Source: Sophora flavescens (lineage: Eukaryota; Streptophyta; Magnoliopsida; Fabales; Fabaceae). From it: 64,000 bases of DNA. Below the pieces are notes generated by a model. That model was not told where the DNA came from. It ran no database searches and saw only the letters and a list, made by a program, of their open reading frames with translations. The stretch lies in the NCBI GenBank assembly GCA_030762895.1, contig CM061070.1:81467759-81531758 (forward strand), in the 5' to 3' direction. The translations under genes and the position numbers were made by a program. This document shows, in pieces, positions 49,743 to 60,212 of this stretch (its first letter is position 1; each line of letters begins with the position of its first letter).

Positions 49743-50150
49743 CACTACAAAAAAACAATTGTTTAGCGACCGTACTTTTCGGTCGCTAAACCATGTAAAT
49801 CGGTCGCTATTTGTTTTAGCGACCGAATCAGAGACCGATTTATGGTGGTAGCTGAATACCTGGTCGCTAAGGTTTTAGCTACCGAATTATTATTTCGGTC
49901 GCTAATTAGCGACCGTAAATTCGGTCGCTATAAAATAATAATCGGTCGCTATTAGGTTGGTCGCATTTTTTGGGTAACCATTTTTAGCGACCGATAATCG
50001 GTTGCTAATTCGGTCGCTAATTTTGGTTACTGTTAACCTATATTAGCGACGGATTTTCGGTCGCTATACATCATCTGGAAATCTTAAATAAAATTTAGCG
50101 ACCGAATTATTGGTTTCTAATTCGGTCACTAAACTGGTTATTATTAATTT
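49743..50150. repeat. Subterminal repeats of CACTA element 2
   Basis: About 18 copies of TAGCGACCGA, its inverse, or one-base variants in 400 bp, often paired as palindromes. Likely binding sites of the TNPA-type protein. Confidence 0.9.
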
Positions 50151-50337
50151 TTTTTTAATTTTAATTTGTATAATATTTTTTTTTTTGATTTTCTTTAAAC
50201 GTTAAAAAAATTACTAATAAAACACACCAAATAACTTATGAAATATACAATCATAAAAAATAATAAATATATATAAAAAGAATAATCCAAAATGTCGTAC
50301 AAGAATCGTTTAAAGTAAAAAATATGGAGAGAAAAAA

Positions 50338-52139
50338 TCAGTCATGATGTGGGGGAGATGGAGGAATCCAATCATCCTCAGCGTCCGTACCACCGACGTC
50401 TGCTAGCTGATCGTCCTCTGCAGTAGCAGACATCGATGGCTGGCGGCGGAGGCGAGGAGGAGCGGCAGCAGCGGCACAACCGCCGTCGAGCATCATCCCG
50501 AGCAAGCGGAGTCTGGATCCTCATCTGCTCCAACACCCGGCCGATGATGTCACGGCCCCGCTCGATGCTCGCTTGCATCGCCGGGCTGGTGTGCCCGAGT
50601 CAACTGTGCAATCTGGTCCGCCATCTGCTGCTCTCTCTCGCTCTTCTCCCGAAGCTCCGCGTTCAGCTGCGTGATGGTGTCCTGCATTTGGTGGAACTGC
50701 TCCTGAGGGACGGTATCGGCGCAGCAAGGAGCAGGCGTGCCGGACGATGAAGCGATGAACTCGGCTCCCAGGTGTCCGAGGCCATACACGTGCCCCTTCT
50801 TGTTCCTGCCCCCGATGACCTCCAAATAAATGGCATTATCGTCGACGGAGACAGGAGAGCAGCCATCACCAGTCAAAGCCTCATCTTGTGACTGTGAGGC
50901 ACGTGATATGGCATCGTCCTTCTTCTCGTTGAAGCCCGCCTACAAAGTATAGTTGAATAGATTTAGTTAAAATAATTATATCCAATATTAACAAATCATT
51001 TATAATAAATTACAAGTAAACACTAAATTATTTTTTTGCTTACATCATAGTTACGGGCCTTGTCGTTGACCCATGTCCCCGACTTCAACTTCTTCGTCCT
51101 CTCCACCAACTCCATAGCGATCGGGGCCCACTTGTTTCGTGCTTTTCGCACGAGAATAATATAATATTAAATTCATAAGAATAATTAAAAATGAAAACTA
51201 ATTAATTAAATAGTATATTAAGTCAAAAGTTTAATGTATTACCAGCTCGTCGTAGTGGGCGGCGGCTGATTTAGACCCACCGGTCCAAGCACATGCGCCA
51301 CCATCAGAAGCTCGATTACGCCGAGCTGTGGCCTGGATCTCCCGGAACTTCTCAGTAGCCAGATCTGGTCCAGCTGCCTCATGATCTCGGGATCCACCCA
51401 CCTCCCCTTATTCTGCCCCTTCCTCGCCTTGTTCATCAGATTCTTCATAACCAGTGAGCCTTTATGCTCAAATATGTCCCTGACGAGAGCCTCTAAAGCT
51501 AAGTCCCACCTATACTCTTTCTGCAACTTACAGTTGTTAGGAAATTCGTGTGTACATATATATAATGTAAATTTAATTTAAAAAACTTAATAAACTGTTA
51601 CCTTAAACTCTAGAAACAACTGATCCCTATGGCCCAGTGGGATGGCCTTCCATGTAGGCCATGGACCATCAAACTTGCATCGCATGATCTTCGAGATCGA
51701 ATCAGAAGGGCCCTTCGCGGGCAGAAAGCTGCAGCAAAATTAGAGCATTAATAAATGTTATAATTAAATTTTAAAAACAAGTAAATAGAAATTAACGATA
51801 CTTTATATATATTAAAAAATTAAATTAGCATACTCGTTATCCCCCCTGGGGATAAGAAGAATCCTCCTGTCGGATGGACCACGACTCTCCTGTCCCGAAG
51901 ATCATGATGGTGGTCCTGTCGTCGTAGGTGTGGATGATGAGGGTGCAGCCTATGTCCCGACCACATGAGGATGGGTGGGGGGTGCAACTCCATCACCCTG
52001 AGGTGTCCCGTCAACAGAGGTGCTGGTATGATGGTCTCGATCTGAAAGGGTGGGTCGGGTCGGCGGCGAAGGGACTCTCGCAGCCACGACCTCCACGACG
52101 ACCTCCACGACGACCCCTACCTCTGGAGGAATCTGCCAT
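50338..52139 (-). pseudogene. TNPA-like gene of CACTA element 2 (Transposase_24 family)
   Basis: Expected to bind the subterminal repeats and assist transposition. ATG at 52139 opens an Arg/Gly-rich N-terminus (MADSSRGRGRRGGRRGG). About five exons can be followed: 52139 to about 51830, 51731-51603, 51520-51243, about 51140-51046 and 50939-50338, most with consensus-like splice ends. Diagnostic blocks: GPWPTWKAIPLGHRDQLFLEF (exon 2) and KKGHVYGLGHLGAEF (last exon). A coiled-coil-like stretch (QEQFHQMQDTITQLNAELREK) follows. Breaks: a shift in exon 1 after about 40 codons and another near 50570. The likely end is a TGA at 50338-50340 after an acidic tail. Start and exon limits are approximate. 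Confidence 0.7.
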
Positions 52140-52249
52140 CTGTGAAAAAAATGAAAATATGATTACACAACAGTGTAAATAATACAAAAATAAATTACCT
52201 AATAAGTAGAATGACATTCACACAATGAATTATGACATAAATAAATTAC

Positions 52250-55200
52250 CTAAGTAGAATCTCCGTCACTAAATTCACCCTCAGTCTCATCAGTATCACT
52301 TGATCGGAATGTACCTTCGCTAGATGCGTCCAACTCGGATTGATCCATTAACTCTCTTTCAACTTCTTCCCCATTTCCGGAAATGTCCGCCAGAGAATTA
52401 ACAATAATGTCCGGCGTAATTTGCAACGGTACGTGGGGTCTTGAAAACTCATCATCTTGGTACGGAGCATCTTTTTCAGGCTGGTTGATTACATTATCAG
52501 TAATTATACTGCTAGCCTTTATCTTAATAACACTCAACCAGCCATGATGTCCTTCGGGATATGGCGAGTAATAAACCTGCTCTGCTTGTTGTGAAAAAAT
52601 GAATGGGTCGTACGCCTTATTATACCTTCGAGACAGCCTAACTTGAACAATACCATAATTTTTATCTATTTTTGTCCCTACGTTAAGAGTAGGATCAAAC
52701 CAATCACACTTGAAGATAACTAATTTCATCACGGGGAAACCGGTATAATCGAGTTCAAGGATGTCAGTTAGAACCCCATAGAAATCATCCTCTACATTGC
52801 CATCAGTGGCTCGCACACAAACACCGTAGTTACACGTCTGCATTCCTTCATTCCATGTTTTTGTGTTAAATTTATATCCATTTACAAAATAAGTATTCCA
52901 TGATGTAACCCATCTGTTAGGCCCCCATGCCAAATTTGTCAACAATGGATTTTGAACATTGTTTTCTGGATCTAGTACCTAAACAATCAAATATTATATT
53001 AGCCTACATATTATTATATCTAGTACCTAAACAATCAAAAAATGAAGATGCTTAACCTACATATTTACTGAACCACGTAGCAAAGTGAGAAGTAATTTCT
53101 CGATCAACCTGATCGTTTGAAATGTCAGGTTGGAGTTCCCTTAGAAAATTGCCGTACATCCTACATATGGGAGATTAGCAGCAGGACGATTAATAATAAT
53201 AAATGTCAATTGAACTTATTAAAGACGTTATAGAAACTTACTCTAAATATGGCGCCACCTCTTCACAATTTTGAAGGATATACAGATGAGCAGCATTAAT
53301 GTCACGCTGCTCCAAGAAATATCCTTTTGATTTGCCACTAAATCTGCCCGGATAGTTGAATATTGATATAGGAGGACTAGTTGAACATCCTTCGCCCGAA
53401 TCAACGTTTCTAGGCATCCTTGTCCTTCTCGTGTTTACTTCGTCCGGATAGTAATAAGAGGCAAAAGTGGAAGTCTCCTCTACTAAGTATGCTTCACAAA
53501 TGGAACCCTCCACTCGTGCCTTGTTCTTGACTTTGTGTTTAAGGGAGTGCAGGAACCTATTAAAGAGGGATACATACAAATAATTACTAGTTTTAGGGAA
53601 AGCTAAACTACTGCTCTCGTGTTCGTGAATTTCATATGTATTAAGTAAAATAGTTGATGTTGTTTACCTCTCAAATGGATACATCCAGCGGTATTGGACT
53701 GGGCCACCAACTCTTGCTTCGTAAGGTAGATGAACTGGTAGGTGTTCCATGGAATCAAAGAAACTCAGTGGGAAGATTTGCTCCAGCTTACATAACAAAA
53801 CGGGTATCTTGACTTCCATATCCTTTAATTGATTCACATTTAGTGTTGTCGATGTAAGCTCCCTGAAAAAGTGGCTAAGCTCAACAAGTGGGTTCCAAAT
53901 TTGCTTCGGTAATGCGTCAAACGCAATTGGAAGCAACCGTTGCATGAATACGTGGCAATCATGACTCTTCATTCCATGTAACTTTGCTTCCTTAATGTCA
54001 ACACATCTACCCAGATTGGAAGCATACCCATCTGGTAACTTTAGTTCTTTAACCCACTTACAGACGGCCAATTTCTGTGCTTTGCTTAGTGTATAACTTG
54101 CCTTCGGTTTGATAAGTTTGCCACGACCACCGTCTTGCAACTCAAGCTCCTTCCGATTGCAAATGTCGGCCGGTCCAATCGGACTTTATTTGTATCCTTT
54201 GTCCTCCCCTTGATGTCCATCACAGTGTCAAACACATTCAAAAACACATTCCTCTCAGTATGCATGACATCAATGTTGTGACGGAGTAGCTGCGTCCTCC
54301 AATACGGCAACCTCCAAAATATACTTTGTTTTGTCCAATTATGGTTGACGCCATAATCAGGAATATGTTCTCCTTGGGTTTCATGGACGAGCGGTAAATC
54401 TTGTACTCTGCGCCATACATTAGGACCAGTCAAACGTGGTGGAGGCGGTGTTCTCTCCGCACAACGCTTCTTGAATGCATTCTTGTTCCGCCTATAAGGA
54501 TGATCTTCCGGAAGGAATTGACGATGACAATCAAAATATGTGATCTTTCGACTGTGTTTAAGCGTGAATGTCTTCGATCGCTCCATACATATTGGGCATC
54601 CAAGCTTCCCCGCGGTCATCCAACCCGACATCATCCCATAAGCAGGAAAGTCGTTGATCGTCCACATTAAAGCTGCTTTCATGATGAAATTCTGCCTCAA
54701 AGATACGTCATATGTCAACACACCATCATTCCACAGCATTGTCAACTCATCTATCAGTGGCTGCAAGTACACATCAATCTTACCTTTTGGATTAGACGGA
54801 CCCGGAATTATGACTGTTAGGAACATAAACTCCCGCTTCATGCACATCCCCGGGGGAAGATTGTACGGAGTCAGGATAACCGGCCAACAAGAGTATGCTT
54901 TTCCAGACTGCCCAAAAGGATTAAATCCATCAGCAGATAACCCCAATCGGACATTGCGAGGGTCCTGCGAAAATGCCATATGAACCCTATCAAAATGCTT
55001 CCAAGCTTCTCCATCAGATGGATGACACAAGATATCTTGCTCCCTCTCATGCTCACTATGCCACCTCATGCGAGCTGCAGTGGCCATCGAAGAGTACAAT
55101 CTTGTAAGTCTTGGCACGAGCGGAAAGTACCACATCTTTTTTAGCGACCTCTTCTTCTCAATGCCCATCCTAGTGGTTGTCTTATACCGATCCGCACCAC

Positions 55201-55981
55201 AAAATCGACAACACGTTATGCTTTCCGCTGAATCATCCTTATAGTAAAACATACATCCATTCGGGCAACAATCAATTTTCAAACACCCCAGACCCAAATT
55301 TTCCACGGACTTCTTAGCATGATAAAAACTTGTAGGCATCCGATTGCCTTCTGGCAACGCCTTGGACACTGACCTGCTGAGGCGATTAAAACAGCCTTCT
55401 TGCATATTGTAGTCAGATTTGATACTCAACCATTCCATGCACATCGACAACCCCGTGTACTGCCGACATCCTTCCCACAATGGAGATCGTGCAGCACTCA
55501 GCATATCATAGAATCTTTGAGCTTCGGGATTCGGATTCTCCTCTATGTATTGGGAACCCATTCCACCATCTTCTCCCCCATCTTCTTCTAGTACAACACC
55601 AACCGATGGTCCAGCATGATCCATTATCATCTGCTCGTATGGATTCAATTCTTCCCTCCCGTCACCACTTCCATAGTACGAACCTTCAGCCACAATCGGG
55701 TTTAAGTCAGGCAACGTCTCACCATGGTTACTCCACCAATAGTAATCAGGCATGAAGCCCTTCTCATAAAGATCGGCTACAACTCCATCCACACTTTTGA
55801 AAGATTGACACTTGCATCTTTTGCAAGGACACCTCAATTGATCACCGCCCAGCCGTATAAATCTCTCCTGGCTAACAACAAACTCTATAAACTCACCCAC
55901 TCAAACTCTATACTCTTCCCTAAGACGTTTATTCCGATCCAACCTACGATACATCCAGGTCCGATTCTCAGGAATATCCAT
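52250..55981 (-). pseudogene. TNP2-type transposase gene of CACTA element 2
   Basis: Catalyses excision and insertion of CACTA elements. The natural start is ATG at 55981 (ENRTWMYRR follows), but TGA at 55903-55901 interrupts it after 26 codons. The 604-codon frame from 55900 carries the transposase-associated domain (CPCKRCKC, residues 24-31) and the TNP2 core (GCPICM, residues near 430). A frameshift near 54170 moves the reading into the DUF4218 block (53668-54140, KSHDCHVFMQRLLP). Three introns with consensus ends follow: 53667-53557, 53241-53161 and 53056-52979. The last exon (52978-52250) holds the DUF4216 block (VRATDGNVEDDFYGVL) and an acidic tail. With one nonsense codon and one frameshift it is only lightly damaged compared with the retroelements nearby. 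Confidence 0.85.
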
Positions 55982-56338
55982 TCTTGGCAATTAAATAGCC
56001 TGACCAATCCTACAATAACACTTATATATTACGGTGCATTCCAATAACTCCATCAATCTCGTTCTTATGACAAGGTATGAACCTATCCCATTCGAGAAGA
56101 AACCTTTGTCACACTCGGCTACTAATAGTTATTCCCATATTCAAATACCTTATACTTGACAAAATTTTGCAAGCATCTCCCATCGGTCTCCAAGTTACAC
56201 GACTCGAGCACGGTCAGAATCACCGCGATCAAGTATGCACCAGGAGAACAAAAGGAAATGCATCTGACCGAGATTTCAACAAGTATATAAGGCATTTGAA
56301 CATTGAAATGACTATTGTACGAGTGTGAAAAAGGTTTT

Positions 56339-56940
56339 TTCCCAAACTGTCCCAATTGGACAATTCAAGATTCAATACAATGAGCATGCATACCTTGATA
56401 AGTTACGCATGCTCATTAATATTGAATCTCAAACAGGAAACTAAGGCTTTCGTAAATTAATTATTAACTCTAACAGAAAATAAAACCATTAACCTATAAA
56501 TATTGCAACATTGTTGAGTTTATATAAATTGCAGCGTAAATCAATACAAACTTAGATTAAATATTGTAGCAAACATCCTATTGAGCTCCGCTCTCCACTA
56601 ACAAGTAGCGATTAATTGTCAAACACATGCATAATTTCTAAATTATCAAGCACACAACCAGCATCCTGCCTTTCAGACAGGATCACATCCTATTGAGCTC
56701 CGCTCTCCACTAACAAACAACACATATTGACAAACACATGCATAAACATTAAATTATCAGCATACAATCAGACAAGATCACATCCTATTGAGCTCCGCTC
56801 TCCACTAACAAACAACACATATTGACAAACACATGCATAAACATTAAATTAATTATCAGCATACAATCAGACAAGATCACATCCTATTGAGCTCAGCTCT
56901 CCACTACCAAACAAGACGATAATTCACATAATACATTACA
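56339..56940 (-). repeat. Hairpin and four 95-112 bp tandem repeats upstream of TNP2
   Basis: Repeat units begin at 56574, 56686, 56781 and 56880 (CATCCTATTGAGCTCCGCTC), spacings 112, 95 and 99 bp; the middle two are almost identical. The hairpin (GAGCATGC ... GCATGCTC) lies at about 56382-56415. Inverted relative to 40283-40722. Confidence 0.88.
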
Positions 56941-57029
56941 CTGAGTGTTCAGAGAACTGACCTGAGAGAGAAAACACAACTGAGCAAGGATAAGTGGAGG
57001 AGCCAGTAGAAGAATATGACAACAAGGAC

Positions 57030-57728
57030 CTATCGTGCATAAATGAAATTATTCATTTCAAATTATTCATTTCAGCACGGCCATGCATTTTACAATCTCA
57101 CTCTATCAGGGGGCCCACAGATATTACTCCTGTTATGTAGGAGGGACAAATTCCATCTAGGTCACTCACATCCCTCTGCATGGCTCGTGGTATGCCCAGT
57201 GACCGTCTTTATAATCATCCTATTACATATGACGTTTGACGATATTAAAGCACACGACTCCTCATGTAGGGATCGTAGCGATTTCAGGTCGAAGGATTGC
57301 ATACACCATTGTCACTATGAGAACTACTTATGACACTCACATAATGCTCCATGTAGTGTTCTCGTGGTGGGTCAATCCAGTACATCATTACTCTAATGTG
57401 TACCTATGTGGCGACTCGATATCTCATATCCATGACCCGTGAGATATGGTCATCAGTCTGCACACATAATAGTCTCAATGTATTATTATTGTCCTTATTA
57501 ATAAAATACTTGACTACGGATATTTAAGAATAGGATTTCATTGTTCAATAGTGTCTCACGATCAAGTCATATACTTGATATTCTATTAAACTGAAATTTC
57601 TATTCTAAGGACTTTTTTATGTTTAAACAAGTAACACAATAAACTGGAATGCCTCATATCATATATATAATGGCAAGATACAAATGTAAGTCTAAGAAAT
57701 ACACTGGTCTCTAGGGCTTACACCAACA
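57030..57728 (-). repeat. Inverted copia-type LTR
   Basis: On the minus strand it starts TGTTGGTGTAAGCCCTAGAG, a form common at the 5' end of plant Ty1/copia LTRs, and runs to about 57030 (ATTTCATTTATGCA). No 5-bp TSD is visible. It has a 14-bp tandem duplication (AAATTATTCATTTC, 57046-57073) near that end. Family not identified further. Confidence 0.6.
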
Positions 57729-60180
57729 CTTAATGGATCAATTACGTAGAGCAGCCGTTTTCTCAAAGATAGATTTACGATCGGGCTATCATCAGATTCG
57801 TGTGAAGGCGGAGGATGTTCTTAAAACAGCGTTTCGAACATGCTACGGGCATTACGAGTATCTTGTGATGCCATTCAGAGTTACGAATGCTCCAGCTATA
57901 TTCATGGATTACATGAATAGGATTTTTCGTCCTTACTTAGATCAGTTTGTCGTTGTTTTTATAGACGATATTCTAATCTATTGTCCCAGTAAAGAAAAAC
58001 ATGTTGAACATCTCAGTGTGGTTCTCCAAATTTTAAAGGAGAAACAGCTTTACGCGAAACCTGAAAAGTGTGAATTTTGGTTAGACCAAGTTCAATTTTT
58101 AGGACACATAATCTCAAGTGAAGGAATTGCCGTTGATCCGTCGAAAGTTGAAACTGTTTTACAATGGGAAAGACCTAAGACGGTAACCGAGATTTGTAGT
58201 TTTGTGGGTTTAGTGGGATACTATAGAAGATTCATTGAGGGATTTTCCAAAATAGTAGGACCTCTTACCCAATTAACTCGAAAAGATCAAGCATTTATAT
58301 GGACTGAAGCATGTGAAGGAAGTTTTCAAGAGTTAAAACGAAGGTTGACTACTTCACCTGTGTTGATACTACCTGATCCTCATGAACCTTTTGAGGTTTA
58401 TTGTGATGCTTCACATCAAGGGTTAGGATGTGTATTAATGCAAGACCGAAAAGTCGTGGCTTATGCTTCAAGATAGTTGAAGATTCATGAAAGGAATTAT
58501 CCTACATATGACTTGGAGTTAGCAGCAGTGGTATTCGCTTTAAAAATCTGGAGACATTATTTGTATGGAGCGACTTTTAATGTTTTCAGTGACCATAAAA
58601 GTTTGAAATACCTATTCGATCAAAAGGAGCTTAACATGAGGTAGAGACGTTGGTTGGAATTTCTAAAGGATTACGACTTCCAATTACAGTATCACCCTGG
58701 AAAAGCAAACGTAGTAGCGGATGCCTTGAGCAGGAAATCAATGCATATATCGATAATGATGGTTAAAGAGCAACAGTTATTGGAACAATTCCGAGATATG
58801 CGATTGACCATTAAGACATTCCCAGGAAAAGTGTGTTTAGGTATGATTACTGTTTCAAATGGACTAATGGAACAAATTAAAGAAAAGCAAGAAAGTGATC
58901 GGTACCTACAGGGAGAAAGAGAATTAGTGTGACAAGGAGTTGTGTCAGAATTTAAAGATGGAAATGATGGAATCTTAAGGTTTGGTGAAAGAATTTGCGT
59001 ACCAAACGATGCCGAGCTGAGAAAGCTAATTCTTGAAGAGTCTCATAGGAGTAAGTTAAGTTTACATCCGGGAGCTACTAAGATATGGCATGAAGAAAGA
59101 CGTAATGGAATTTGTAGCTTCAAGTTTAACTTGTCAAAAGGTTAAAGTATAACATCAAAGACTGGCAGTAATGCTACAATCCTTAGACATTCCAAAATGG
59201 AAATGGGATGGCCGGTATTGCGATGGATTTCGTGTCAGGTTTGCCAAAGACTCGGAAAGGGTATGACTCTATATGGGTAATAGTTGATCAACTGACTATG
59301 TCAGCTCACTTTTTACCAATTAATATGAAATACCCATTGGAAAGACTAACCCAGTTATACATCGATGAAATTGTCAGATTACATGGGGTACCTGCGAGTA
59401 TTATCTCAGATCGTGATATGAGATTTACGTCAAGGTTTTGGTAAAGCCTTCAAGATTCATTAGGAACGAGACTCAGATTGAGTTTGGCTTATCATCCTCA
59501 AATGGATGGATAATCGGAGAGGACGATTCAGTCTCTTGAAGATTTGCTGAGAGCCTGTGTGCTGGAAAATACTGGAAGTTGGGATGAGTATCTATCATTG
59601 ATAGAATTCACTTACAATAACGTTTTTTACTCGAGCATAGGAATGGCATCCTATGAAGCTTTGTATGGTCGACAGTGCAGAACGCCTTTATGTTGGTACT
59701 AGGATGGTGCAAGTTTAATGGTAGGACCAGATATCGTGCAACAAACGACGGAAAAGGTGAAAATGATTCAGGAGAAAATGCAGACAACGGCTGGGGTTGG
59801 CAGAGTAATTAAATCCAAGAAACTCACTCCTAAATTCATTGGACCATACCAAATTCTTCGTCGTGTAGGTCCAGTAGCCTATAAAATTTCTTTACCACCC
59901 TTTCTTTCCAATCTTCACGATGTTTTTCATGTTTCACAATTAAGTAAGTAAATTCATGACCCATCTCACGTAATTGAACCTGATTTAGTACAACTAAAAG
60001 AAAACTTGTCTTATGAGACTTTACCTGTATGAATTGCGGATAAGATGACGAAGCAGCTTAGAGGTAAACAAATCTCATTGGTCAAGGTTATTTGGGATGA
60101 TGTGACTGGAGAAGCAACGTAGGAAGTGGAAGACAAAATGAAGTTACAGTATCCTGATTTGTTTACAGGTACGTAATTTC
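57729..60180 (+). pseudogene. pol: pol of gypsy element 2, starting inside RT
   Basis: Same family as gypsy element 1. RT from MDQLRRAAVFSKIDL, with FIDD intact; RNase H with the normal DAS (VYCDASHQG), then TAG at 58474, TAG at 58642 and TGA at 58930. Integrase: part of the zinc-binding region (HRSKLSLHPGATKIW), the core with MDFVSGLP, SDRDMRF and SER around the three acidic residues, then TAA at 59511. The C-terminal part (KFIGPYQILRRVGPVAYKI) leads to a chromodomain-like tail with TGA at 60030 and TAG at 60120. gag, protease and the start of RT are missing. It shows what the integrase of element 1 lost. Confidence 0.9.
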
Positions 60181-60212
60181 GAGGACGAATTTTTTTTTTA
60201 GTGCGGTAGTAA

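Larger units (their letters stand above)
49743..57030 (-). mobile_element. CACTA element 2 with TNPA- and TNP2-type genes, distal end missing
   Basis: The left terminus CACTACAAAAAAACAATTG (49743) is followed by about 18 TAGCGACCG/CGGTCGCTA motifs. Two genes lie on the minus strand, in the order expected for En/Spm-type elements. Upstream of the transposase are the tandem repeats and hairpin shared with CACTA element 1. No inverse terminus or subterminal array is present on the right, so that end was deleted or lies beyond a rearrangement. The right limit (about 57030) is only where CACTA-like sequence fades. Confidence 0.8.

Noticed and set aside
50378..50876. Several overlapping ORFs on both strands as separate genes
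   Set aside because: All fall in the GC-rich last exon of the TNPA-like gene; one frame carries the diagnostic GLGHLGAEF block, the others are shadows.
57043..57442. ORFs of 96 and 68 codons near the copia LTR
   Set aside because: They lie inside the inverted LTR and show no family motif.
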